DNA of 14,301 nucleotides. Source: Candidatus Methanosuratincola sp. (GTDB taxonomy: Archaea > Thermoproteota > Methanomethylicia > Methanomethylicales > Methanomethylicaceae). The DNA is taken from positions 1-14,301 of the forward strand of contig JARYLH010000025.1 of NCBI GenBank assembly GCA_029907755.1. The letters are read 5' to 3'. The position numbers and the translations under genes are program-made. The notes beneath the pieces are model-generated. The model did not search any database, had not been told where the DNA came from, and was given only the letters and a program-made list of their open reading frames with translations. Shown here piece after piece: positions 6,636 through 13,422 of the stretch (positions are counted from its first letter, which is position 1; each line of letters begins with the position of its first letter).

Positions 6636-7352
6636 ATGCCTGATAGCATACTTTACTGGAAGGGGTGCATGTCGCGCCTCAGGACGAAAAGCATCTCGGA
6701 TTCGACTATGGAACTTTTCCGCAGGATGGGCGTCGAATTCGCGACCCTCGGGGGAAACGAAGGCTGCTGCGGCTCCGTGTTGCTTAGGACTGGGCAGCTC
6801 GAGGCTGCGAAAAAAACTGCTGAATCGACCGTGGACAGGATCTCTTCGGCTGGCTTCAAGGAAGTCGTGACCGCGTGCCCGGGCTGCTTCAGGACCATGG
6901 CATCGGAGTACCCAGCCATTGCAGGGCAGGTCCCATTTCGGGTCCGCCACATATCCCAGTTTTTGATCGAGCGGAGCCCAACGATCAAGGGCCGGTTCCG
7001 AAGCATGGATGTGAAGGCGTGTTACCATGACCCGTGCCACCTCGGAAGGCACATGGGCGTCTACGAGGAGCCCAGGGATCTCATCAGGATGGTGCCGGGG
7101 GTCGAACTGGTCGAGATGAAGGACAACCGGTCGAAGGCGCTCTGCTGCAGCTCAGGGGGAGGCGTCCGTTCGGCGTACCCTGAGCTTTCGAGGGAGGTAG
7201 CCAGGACTGTAGCCGGCGGTCAGGTGCCAGCCGGTGTCAAGCTCTTGGTTACCGCGTGCCCGTTCTGCAACTACAACTTCAAGGACGCCTGTTCGGGGCA
7301 GATCAGGGTGATGGACCTGCCTGAGCTGCTCCTTGCTGCTTGGAGGGGATGA
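6636..7352 (+). CDS. LutA/HdrB-like (Fe-S)-binding protein with two CCG domains
   Basis: The 238-residue soluble protein has two CCG (cysteine-rich) domains and nothing else: GC at 11, GCCGS at 43-47, CPGC at 81-84; then DPCHLGR around Cys134, LCCSSGGG with Cys170/171, and CPFC at 208-211. This matches the LutA/LldE and HdrB size and layout. In bacteria LutA works with LutB and LutC to oxidise L-lactate to pyruvate, and CCG domains bind an unusual iron-sulfur cluster. The second CC is followed by SS rather than the more common GA/G. Placed directly before a LutB homologue, it most likely forms a complex with it; the substrate (lactate or another 2-hydroxyacid) is inferred. Confidence 0.85.
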   Translation: MPDSILYWKGCMSRLRTKSISDSTMELFRRMGVEFATLGGNEGCCGSVLLRTGQLEAAKKTAESTVDRISSAGFKEVVTACPGCFRTMASEYPAIAGQVPFRVRHISQFLIERSPTIKGRFRSMDVKACYHDPCHLGRHMGVYEEPRDLIRMVPGVELVEMKDNRSKALCCSSGGGVRSAYPELSREVARTVAGGQVPAGVKLLVTACPFCNYNFKDACSGQIRVMDLPELLLAAWRG

Positions 7353-7357
7353 TTGGG

Positions 7358-8650
7358 ATGGGAAGCGATGACTGGCTGGCTTTCAAGCGTGAAGAGTTCA
7401 AGAGATGGATGGAGGACGAGAGGCGGAGGACCGGGTTGAGCCGGGCGGTCGCTGCATACACGTCCGCCAAGGCGAACGCGCTCTCCCGCTTACCAGAGCT
7501 CGAGGAGATTCGCAGGGAAGTCAGGAAGATCAAGGAACGATCCATACAGCAGATGGATGAGCTCGTGAAGATCACCATGGACTCCGTTAGGGAGGTCAAG
7601 GGGGAGGCGTACCTCGCGAGGGATGCCGAGGAGGCTAGGGAGATTGTTTCGGACCTGACCGGACACGGGAAGCTTGTCGTCAAGTCAAAATCGCTTACGG
7701 GAGATGAGGTCGGCATAAACGAGGCCCTCGAGGAGAGGGGGAACAAGGTATACGAGACCGACCTCGGCGAGTTCATAATACAGCTGAGGAAGGAGAAGCC
7801 TACCCACATCATAAACCCCTCGGTTCATGTCCCAAGGGAGGAGGTCGCGAAGACCTTCTCAGAACTCTTGGGGAGGCCCGTGAGCCAGGAGATACCTGCC
7901 CTTGTGGGGATCGCGAGGGATTACCTGAGGGAGAAGTTCTGCAATGCTGACGTTGGGATCACCGGGGCTAATGTGGTCTCCGCCAAGACGGGCACGATCT
8001 TCATTGTTGAGAACGAAGGCAACGCTAGGTTCGTGAGCAATGCGCCGCCGAAGCACATATGCCTCACCGGGATAGAGAAGATAGTCCCGACGCTCTCGGA
8101 CGCTTTCATGCTGCTCCAGGTGCTGCCGCCTTATGCCACAGGCGTATTCATGTCAGCCTACGTTTCCATGATAACGGGTCCTAGCAAGACAGCAGACATT
8201 GAGAAGACGATTGTCTACGGCGCCCACGGCCCGAAGGAGCTCCACCTTGTCCTCCTCGACAATGGTCGCAGGAGGATGGCTGAGGATGATGTTTTCCGCG
8301 AGGCCCTCTACTGCATCCGCTGCGGGGGCTGCATGTATGAGTGCCCGGTATACCGGGTTATAGGGGGGTCATTCGGGAACAACTACTTCGGGGGGATCGG
8401 GCTGATTTGGAGCGCGTTCACCACGGGTGACGAAAAGGTGGCAGCCGCAGTGGACGCCTGCACCAAGTGCGGGAGGTGCAAGGAGGTCTGCCCGCTAGAG
8501 ATCGATACTCCGCGGATGGTCGAAAGGCTGAAGCAAAGGCTCGTTAAGAGGGGATTCGTGCAGCCAAAACACTATGAGATAATGGAGAGCATACTCCACA
8601 ATGGCAACCCTTTCGGTGAGGATGAGCGGGCAGGTCGTTCTAGAGGTTAA
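7358..8650 (+). CDS. lutB: LutB-like protein: LUD domain plus two 4Fe-4S clusters
   Basis: The 430-residue product has a helical N-terminus, a LUD domain (about 75-300, with GITGANVVSAKTGTIF and the EKIVPTLSDA segment), then two ferredoxin motifs at Cys319/322/325/329 and Cys368/371/374/378. LutB is the iron-sulfur electron-transfer subunit of the LutABC lactate-oxidising complex. Bacterial LutB is somewhat longer, with an extra C-terminal domain that appears to be missing here. ATG at 7358 is preferred, with GGAGGGG at 7342-7348 located 9 bases upstream. ATG at 7349 overlaps the previous stop (ATGA) but leaves no room for that site. Its end overlaps the convergent CdvB gene by 11 bases. No LutC homologue lies nearby. 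Confidence 0.87.
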   Translation: MGSDDWLAFKREEFKRWMEDERRRTGLSRAVAAYTSAKANALSRLPELEEIRREVRKIKERSIQQMDELVKITMDSVREVKGEAYLARDAEEAREIVSDLTGHGKLVVKSKSLTGDEVGINEALEERGNKVYETDLGEFIIQLRKEKPTHIINPSVHVPREEVAKTFSELLGRPVSQEIPALVGIARDYLREKFCNADVGITGANVVSAKTGTIFIVENEGNARFVSNAPPKHICLTGIEKIVPTLSDAFMLLQVLPPYATGVFMSAYVSMITGPSKTADIEKTIVYGAHGPKELHLVLLDNGRRRMAEDDVFREALYCIRCGGCMYECPVYRVIGGSFGNNYFGGIGLIWSAFTTGDEKVAAAVDACTKCGRCKEVCPLEIDTPRMVERLKQRLVKRGFVQPKHYEIMESILHNGNPFGEDERAGRSRG

Positions 8651-9278
8651 GCAAGCCCCCCGCCCCATCACCCTCCTTCTTTCTTAACCTGCTCTTCGGA
8701 ACCTTGTCGAATTCGGGGAGCCTGGGCAGTGTGCGATCGAGCTCTGCCTCCGCCCTCTCCTGCGCCTCCCTCAGTATCTCTTCAGACCCATCTATGGCAG
8801 CCACGCTGGATCCGACTGGCTCCGTGCAGGCAGCGTTGACCATCAGCTCATCCATTATCTCGATTAGCCTTGAGAACGACTCTCCCGATTCTGACATTAT
8901 TGTCGGGACGCTACCGCAGACGAGATCGAGTGAGGACTTGGCTATCGATAGGTCGCTGGCAAAATCGCCATACTCCTTGACGGTCCTGAGCCGTGTAGCT
9001 ATCTGCTCAAGCATAAGTGAAGCAGCGGTCATCGTCTTGATCAGCTTCCTCACTTCGCTGAGCTCGTTCGTGTATATCTTTGCCCTTCTGATATCCCTGT
9101 TCTGGTAATTCTGGACTACCTTCTCGAACAATGTCCTGTCATAATGCCTGATTCTTGAGAGTTTCATGTTCAGGGCGGTCTGCTGCTGCGTCAGAATCCT
9201 GATTGCCTCTTCGAGCTTAGGGCGTATGGGCCCCTTGATTTTGGGCGGTCTCTCCCTGTTCCTTCTCAGCAGGCCCAT
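8640..9278 (-). CDS. ESCRT-III/CdvB family (Snf7 fold) protein
   Basis: The 212-residue product has the archaeal ESCRT-III design: a basic N-terminus (GLLRRNRERPPKIKG), long charged helices with KLSRIRHYDRTLFEKVVQNY, an acidic later region, and near the C-terminus LPRLPEFDKVP at 184-194, which resembles the MIM2 motif that binds the MIT domain of the CdvC/Vps4 ATPase. Such proteins assemble into membrane-remodelling filaments in cell division and vesicle budding of TACK and Asgard archaea. The C-terminus is short and lacks the winged-helix region used by CdvB proper to bind CdvA, so it looks like a CdvB1/B2-type paralogue. GAGGG lies a few bases before the ATG. Neither cdvA nor cdvC is adjacent. 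Confidence 0.85.
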   Translation of the reverse strand: MGLLRRNRERPPKIKGPIRPKLEEAIRILTQQQTALNMKLSRIRHYDRTLFEKVVQNYQNRDIRRAKIYTNELSEVRKLIKTMTAASLMLEQIATRLRTVKEYGDFASDLSIAKSSLDLVCGSVPTIMSESGESFSRLIEIMDELMVNAACTEPVGSSVAAIDGSEEILREAQERAEAELDRTLPRLPEFDKVPKSRLRKKEGDGAGGLLNL

Positions 9279-9310
9279 CTGCCCTCATCATGCGTATTTT
9301 TGTCCTTTTA

Positions 9311-9320
9311 GTATAAAAAC
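9311..9320 (-). promoter_or_regulatory. TATA box of the CdvB-like gene
   Basis: The minus strand reads GTTTTTATAC, centred about 37 bases before the ATG at 9278. Transcription would start near 9289, and the short leader contains GAGGG. Confidence 0.55.
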
Positions 9321-9352
9321 TTCAGCACCATCGGAAGAAAGAATGCGAATAG

Positions 9353-9374
9353 TACATATACCTCTACATATAAC
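9353..9374 (+). promoter_or_regulatory. TATA-like boxes of the DUF47 gene
   Basis: TACATATACC and ACATATAACT lie 43 and 30 bases before the ATG at 9396. The first gives a short leader that keeps the AGAGGT site at 9381-9386; the second would leave almost no leader. Confidence 0.45.
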
Positions 9375-9395
9375 TAATTCTAGAGGTCAACGGCA

Positions 9396-10079
9396 ATGCT
9401 GGGCTCCGGGCACATCGGCTTCTGGTTGGGGCAGATGAGCGAAAAGGAGGCAATCTCTGCCTGCGAGAAGCACCTGGAAAAGATATTCGCGATCGTGAAC
9501 AAGTTCAAAACGTTCATAGATGTTTACTTGAACGGCGATCTGGAGAAGACGAAGGAGCTTTCCAGCGAGATCGTCTCGCTTGAGAGGGAAGCTGACAAGA
9601 TAAAGGAAGGGATAATCAACGATCTAATGAAGTCATCACTCCATCCGATGGATCAGGACGAAATAATACTCCTCTTGATGACCTCTGACGACATTGCCGC
9701 CCACGTGAAGTCAGCAACGAGGAAGATCCAGTATGCCCACCCGAAGGATATACCAGATGAAGTGAAGTTCAGGATCAAAGAACTGGTTGGGGTTTTGCTC
9801 GAGGAAGCAGTGAGCCTGATGGACACTATCCAATCGCTCATGAAGAAGGACGGCGAGGTGGTCTCAAAGGCAGAAAGGACTGAGCGCCTCGAGGAGAAGA
9901 TCGATGACCTCCGTCTAGATCTCATAGCGAAGATCCTCATCTGGGGGGATTCTGCTGAGCATGTCAGCGACTGGCTCATGATAAAGGAGGTCGTCGAGAA
10001 TATAGAATCAGCGTCTGACCGCATGGAGGATACCGCAGATCTGATAAGGACTATCGCAGTCCTCAGGAGCCGGGGCTAA
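9396..10079 (+). CDS. PhoU-like DUF47 family protein (phosphate transport regulator)
   Basis: The 227-residue all-helical protein matches the DUF47/PhoU-like family: an H-E-rich first helix (ACEKHLEKIFAIVNKF), EIVSLEREADKIKEGIINDL with the ExxxD pattern typical of PhoU metal sites, a repeat of this in LEEKIDDLRLDLIAKIL, and the C-terminal IENASDRMEDTADLI-type helix (here ESASDRMEDTADLI). Members are soluble and usually sit beside PiT permeases, probably adjusting phosphate uptake or polyphosphate metabolism. Here the PiT gene is 0.9 kb away on the opposite strand, with a regulator between them. The ATG at 9396 follows AGAGGT by 9 bases; an internal ATG 14 codons later would still leave the domain intact. 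Confidence 0.9.
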   Translation: MLGSGHIGFWLGQMSEKEAISACEKHLEKIFAIVNKFKTFIDVYLNGDLEKTKELSSEIVSLEREADKIKEGIINDLMKSSLHPMDQDEIILLLMTSDDIAAHVKSATRKIQYAHPKDIPDEVKFRIKELVGVLLEEAVSLMDTIQSLMKKDGEVVSKAERTERLEEKIDDLRLDLIAKILIWGDSAEHVSDWLMIKEVVENIESASDRMEDTADLIRTIAVLRSRG

Positions 10080-10273
10080 AAAACTAAAGGCAGGATGCAT
10101 CAAAAAATTAAAGCAAAACTTAACTGTTTTGTTTTGTCTTGCTGACATGCCTTAGCCAAAAGCCACTGGCATAAGCACATAAAATCATTTAACTTTGTCG
10201 GCGGAACCCCTTCGGGACAGGGCAAGATAGTACGCCGCATAGATCTCGCTAATGAATCGATGAATGCATCTCC
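10080..10273. other. Intergenic stretch with T-tract and hairpins between convergent genes
   Basis: No credible ORF is present. The plus strand has a T-rich run at 10127-10140, a likely terminator for DUF47. A hairpin lies at 10151-10175 (CTTAGCC with GGC-A-TAAG, 7 pairs, one bulged A). A second foldable region lies at 10199-10237, where CGGCG pairs with CGCCG around a CCC-TTC-GGG mini-stem. It could be the 3' end of both flanking transcripts or a small RNA. Confidence 0.4.
10127..10140 (+). terminator. T-rich terminator after the DUF47 gene
   Basis: TTTTGTTTTGTCTT lies about 48 bases beyond the stop, in a stretch otherwise rich in A, and fits an archaeal T-tract termination site. Confidence 0.5.
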
Positions 10274-10723
10274 TTATCCTCTCAGACTAACCCTTCTCTT
10301 GACTAGAGTCCAGTAGCTGTAAAATATAATCCAGGCAACGGATACAGGCAAGATGATGGCATACCAAAGCACATAATTGTTCAGTTGGCTTGCAGTCCAA
10401 ATGGCACCAATATTTACTAAAACAAAGACTATCAGATTCAGATAAAAAGACCTTCTTCGCACTGAGCGCAGCCTATGATACCCTGCCGCGCTTTCAATGG
10501 CGGTGAGTGCTGCATACCCCCTTTCGCTCAGGTAATAACAACCTTCTTTGTTTACCGCTATCAAACCGTCCAGCTTCTTGAGGTGGAAGTCCAGGAGACC
10601 GCTGCTGCTGATTTTCAGTTTCCGTTTTAGGTCGGCGAAGCGCAGTGGTTCTTCTGCCAGTGCCTTTACAACCTCGATTCTTAAGGGGTGCGACACGGCA
10701 TCGAACAGCTCTTCTGAGCTCAT
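10274..10723 (-). CDS. Membrane-anchored winged-helix (ArsR-like) transcriptional regulator
   Basis: The 149-residue protein has an N-terminal winged helix (about 1-75): LFDAVSHPLRIEVVKAL, RFADLKRKLKISSSGLLDFHLKKL as the recognition region, and LIAVNKEGCYYLSERG as the wing. This is followed by two predicted membrane segments (92-113 and 117-141) and a basic KRRVSLRG tail. Such one-component regulators are common in archaea and are thought to sense membrane or extracellular signals while bound to DNA. There is no metal-binding Cys motif of classical ArsR. ATG at 10723 gives a natural N-terminus; a TTG at 10741 is possible. It sits between the DUF47 and PiT genes, which makes phosphate control its most obvious candidate role, by inference only. 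Confidence 0.85.
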   Translation of the reverse strand: MSSEELFDAVSHPLRIEVVKALAEEPLRFADLKRKLKISSSGLLDFHLKKLDGLIAVNKEGCYYLSERGYAALTAIESAAGYHRLRSVRRRSFYLNLIVFVLVNIGAIWTASQLNNYVLWYAIILPVSVAWIIFYSYWTLVKRRVSLRG

Positions 10724-10970
10724 TTCGGATCGACCAATCAACTATTAGAGGCCGAGAGATATGGTTCTATCAATCTTGACTAAATTGTTTGTGACATTGG
10801 CTGCCTATTTTGATGCTTTTCGGAGGGTTGTTAATTGACTGGGTTCATAAAAATAAACGTTTACTCGAAAATATGAAGATGTGCGGCAACTTTAAGTCAG
10901 GAGACCATTAGCCTTCGCTCCTGGAGTCCAAATTTTGATTGAACCACATGTCTCGCTGTTGTAGGTGCGG
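10724..10970. other. Intergenic region upstream of the regulator, with palindrome
   Basis: No convincing gene is seen. Near the regulator the minus strand has a weak TATA-like CATATC at about 10759-10764. TAAACGTTTA at 10854-10863 is a perfect 10-base palindrome; on the minus strand it is followed by TTTTTA, so it could be an operator or part of PiT termination. CAGGAG at 10898-10903 and CTCCTG at 10918-10923 form an inverted repeat with a 14-base loop. Confidence 0.35.
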
Positions 10971-11981
10971 TCAGGCTACGAGCATCTTTATTATGTAGAC
11001 CACTGCCCCGCTCAACAGGATGTTCGCTGGAACTGTGACCAACCAGTAAGAGATCAGGTAAACCGAGGCGCTCTTGCTCAATCTCTTCTTCGCTGCGATG
11101 CTGGCGCCCAAGATAGCACCCACGGCCGCATATGACGTCGATATCGGTAGCCCGTAGCCTGAAAGAATGTAAGGCACTGTTGTGAAAAGGTAAACCACCA
11201 TCGCATTGGAAAGGCTGGCTGCGAGACCGGTTGGGAGATCGAGCCGCGTGACCCTGAACGCCAAGGTTCTGATTACCTTCGGGCCGAAGATAAATGCTCC
11301 CAGGACTATGCCTATTGTCCCAAAAATGGCTAGTTCGACCATTGCCACCGAGTCCGGGACTTGCCCCATCTTCGAGGCGATAGTTATGTAGACCCCGGTC
11401 GCATTCGCAACGTCGTTGGCGCCGAAAGAATAAGCGCTGAAGCAGAGCGACCCGATCAGGAGGATCTTGAAGAATTTCTGAAGTTTTGCCCCATCGTTTC
11501 TGTTCGTGTAGATGTCGATCATCTTGAACAGGATGTAGGCAAGAGCAAGGCTACATAGGGGGGAAGCGATCCAGCTGAGGACTATTGTCCCCAAAACGCT
11601 AAAATTTATGCCGCTGATTCCGAACTCCACGAGGCCATACCCGATTACCGCACAGATTATGGAGTGGGTCGTCGAAATCGCCATCCCCCTCATAGTTGCC
11701 AGAAAGATCCATATGTTAGCAGACAGTATTATCGCGAAGGCACCCACTACGTCGATCTCTGGCACGATCCCTTTGCCTATTGTCTTCATGACCATAGATC
11801 CTTGGAGGACTGCGCCGAAAAAGACAAAAATGCCAAAGAACAGGAGGGCCCTCCTCAGTGTCAATACGCCTGAACCGACAGCCGCGCTCGTGGGATTTGC
11901 AGCGTCGTTACCTCCGAGGTTCATGGACATGACGAAGGCGAGGAGAAAGCCGAGCGCTAACAGGATCATCGAAATGTCCAT
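10971..11981 (-). CDS. PiT-family inorganic phosphate permease
   Basis: The 336-residue integral membrane protein has the duplicated PiT signature: GGNDAANPTSAAVGSG at residues 23-38 in the first half and GANDVANATG at 187-196 in the second, with about eight to ten hydrophobic helices between and around them. PiT proteins take up phosphate (as a metal-phosphate complex or with H+/Na+) across the cytoplasmic membrane. The first copy has GGND instead of the usual GAND. It is shorter than bacterial PitA, as is usual for archaeal forms, with a modest central loop (FKMIDIYTNRNDGAKLQK). ATG at 11981 is chosen over a GTG at 11996 because AGGTGG lies 5 bases before it. DUF47, its usual partner, is nearby on the other strand. 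Confidence 0.93.
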   Translation of the reverse strand: MDISMILLALGFLLAFVMSMNLGGNDAANPTSAAVGSGVLTLRRALLFFGIFVFFGAVLQGSMVMKTIGKGIVPEIDVVGAFAIILSANIWIFLATMRGMAISTTHSIICAVIGYGLVEFGISGINFSVLGTIVLSWIASPLCSLALAYILFKMIDIYTNRNDGAKLQKFFKILLIGSLCFSAYSFGANDVANATGVYITIASKMGQVPDSVAMVELAIFGTIGIVLGAFIFGPKVIRTLAFRVTRLDLPTGLAASLSNAMVVYLFTTVPYILSGYGLPISTSYAAVGAILGASIAAKKRLSKSASVYLISYWLVTVPANILLSGAVVYIIKMLVA

Positions 11982-12030
11982 GCAACCACCTTGCACCGGA
12001 TGTACTGCTTGACGTCTAACTTCCGATATG

Positions 12031-12037
12031 TTAAAAA
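12031..12037 (-). promoter_or_regulatory. TATA box of the PiT gene
   Basis: The minus strand reads CCTTTTTAACATATC here, with TTTTTAA centred about 53 bases before the ATG at 11981. It predicts a leader near 27 bases containing the AGGTGG site. Confidence 0.45.
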
Positions 12038-12199
12038 GGTTTCTTCAGGCGTTCTCGATGCCGAGATCGCAGGAAAATTGAGAGGGAAAAAAGAAGGAAC
12101 GCTCAATGGTGGGGGCCTGTGTCGCGTCCCTTCGGGCGACCCACTAGTACCTTAATTTGCATGACAAAATAAGGGATTCTGGAATTGAATTCAGATCTT
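12038..12199. other. Intergenic stretch with a nested hairpin; possible small RNA or terminator
   Basis: GTGG at 12109-12112 can pair with CCAC at 12141-12144, enclosing GTCGC 12121-12125 with GCGAC 12136-12140 and a UUCG tetraloop (12131-12134). On the minus strand the structure is followed by CTTCTTTTTTCCC at about 12084-12096, and a TATA-like TTATTTTG lies just upstream. That would suit an RNA of about 60 bases on the minus strand. No ORF is seen. Confidence 0.3.
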
Positions 12200-12210
12200 G
12201 AAAAGAAAAA
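12200..12210 (-). terminator. T-tract terminator downstream of the XRE-type gene
   Basis: The minus strand reads TTTTTCTTTTC about 58 bases after the stop at 12268. It is preceded by a GACAC/GTGTC stem at 12221-12243 with a 13-base loop. Confidence 0.45.
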
Positions 12211-12267
12211 TTGTTTTTTTGACACGAGGTCTTATTTAGTGTCCTATTCCTTGGAGGCGACTTCTTT

Positions 12268-12516
12268 TCATTCCTTTTCCTCTAGAACGATCAGCGTTTC
12301 AAAGATCTTCTTTATGATCGATTCATCCTCTGAAAACCTGTGGTCGCTTGCCCCGCCTTCGATGGCGATCAGCTCGGACTCGCTTATGCCCGTCCTTGCA
12401 GAAAGCTCCTCGATCGTCATCCCCTTGCTGTACCTGAGCGTCCTGAGCATGAGCCCGGGTTGGCCGCTCTTCCTGTACACTGCAATAAAATCTTCCCAAG
12501 TTGCCTTGAAAACCAT
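12268..12516 (-). CDS. Small XRE/Cro-C1-type helix-turn-helix protein
   Basis: The 82-residue product contains one HTH of the Cro/C1 kind at about residues 22-55: LMLRTLRYSKGMTIEELS, then ARTGISESELIAIEGG, the classic helix-turn-recognition pattern with the E-xx-G end. The N-terminal FKATWEDFIAVYRKSG is not part of the standard motif, and the C-terminal helix (SIIKKIFETLIVLEE) may mediate dimerisation. It is probably a DNA-binding regulator; its target is unknown. The ATG follows GGTG by 6 bases. It is 79 bases downstream of the HD-domain gene on the same strand, but a T6 run between them suggests at least partial transcriptional separation. Confidence 0.75.
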   Translation of the reverse strand: MVFKATWEDFIAVYRKSGQPGLMLRTLRYSKGMTIEELSARTGISESELIAIEGGASDHRFSEDESIIKKIFETLIVLEEKE

Positions 12517-12548
12517 TCAGCCCACCAAATAACAATGTGTTGCCTTCC

Positions 12549-12554
12549 AAAAAA
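12549..12554 (-). terminator. T6 run with small hairpin after the HD-domain gene
   Basis: The minus strand reads CTTTTTTGG about 42 bases after the HD gene stop, within a GCCTT/AAGGC stem (12542-12557). It may terminate most transcription before the XRE gene. Confidence 0.4.
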
Positions 12555-12595
12555 GGCTTCCCATCGCGCATGCCTCTGCAGCCATCTTGGAGGGC

Positions 12596-13378
12596 TCAGA
12601 ACTCGAACTTCTTTATTATCTTCTTCTCCTCCCCGGTGACCTCTGCTTCGACGTGGATGTGCTTGCCCAAGCCCGAGCTCTCGATCCTGGGCTTCAACAG
12701 CCCGTCTATCTGGAATATCCCTGCGGAGTTTGACATCGAAATCCTCACTATTACTGGCTTCTCCGGCGGGATCCCTTCCTGTATCCTGACCTTTTCTATG
12801 CTCAGTGCTGAGACGGAGTGGATGTCGATCTTCCCCGCCTCAAAGGGCAGCCTTGCCCTCCCTTTTTCCATATCGAGGGCATCCGCCACCTTTACCACGC
12901 CCCCCTCCAAAGTCAACGGACTGTGGGGCTCCTCGTGTGATACGATCGCATGCATCACTTCCGAAGTCACAACAGCTGCGTCGTACGGGCTGTAGACGCC
13001 ATCAAGTATCGCCTCCAGGGCGTTCATCGCGACAGCCGCACCGAACAGCTCATGCCCATCCCTGGCTACGATCATGCCCGCATCGTGGAACAGGGCCCCA
13101 AGGACAACCACTACCTCCGCATCCTCCCTCTCCATCGCATAATCCTTAACGATGCTCGGCACAACGTTGTTCTTCATAAGTATCCTGAGTATCTTCAGCG
13201 CAGAATTCGCAACTATCTTGACGTGCGTGACCCCATGATCGGTGTACCCGAGCCGCTCTATTGCCATTACATTCGAGCACTTCCAAATTGCCTTGAGCCT
13301 CTCTTCCCTCTCGATTTTCTGGACTATTGCCCTCAGCTTTTCGTTGCTTCCGTAAGGCAGACTGAAGTCAAGCGACAT
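12596..13378 (-). CDS. HD-domain metal-dependent phosphohydrolase
   Basis: The 260-residue cytosolic protein has the HD-superfamily metal set: DHGVTH with His48/His52 early, ALFHDAGM with His98-Asp99, His148 in AIVSHE, and Asp166 or Asp169 in VKVADALDM. HD proteins hydrolyse phosphate mono- or diesters of nucleotides; this one resembles a stand-alone archaeal group whose substrate I do not know. The C-terminal part (about 185-260), with VRIQEGIPPEKPVIVRISM and a beta-rich end, is not part of the HD fold and may be a regulatory or substrate-binding domain. The start is well supported by GGAGG 7 bases before the ATG. It lies 44 bases after the MarC-like gene, so the two are probably co-transcribed. 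Confidence 0.88.
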   Translation of the reverse strand: MSLDFSLPYGSNEKLRAIVQKIEREERLKAIWKCSNVMAIERLGYTDHGVTHVKIVANSALKILRILMKNNVVPSIVKDYAMEREDAEVVVVLGALFHDAGMIVARDGHELFGAAVAMNALEAILDGVYSPYDAAVVTSEVMHAIVSHEEPHSPLTLEGGVVKVADALDMEKGRARLPFEAGKIDIHSVSALSIEKVRIQEGIPPEKPVIVRISMSNSAGIFQIDGLLKPRIESSGLGKHIHVEAEVTGEEKKIIKKFEF

Positions 13379-13422
13379 GACCGAACCTCCGTTCAGGCGA
13401 CATGCTATTCAGCAAATGGGAT

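Noticed and set aside
10813..10911. 32-codon ORF between the regulator and PiT
   Set aside because: There is no ribosome binding site, no motif, and the region is better explained as regulatory DNA.
12185..12532. 115-codon plus-strand ORF opposite the XRE gene
   Set aside because: It is Ser-rich and lacks any motif, while the opposite strand encodes a clear HTH with a ribosome binding site.
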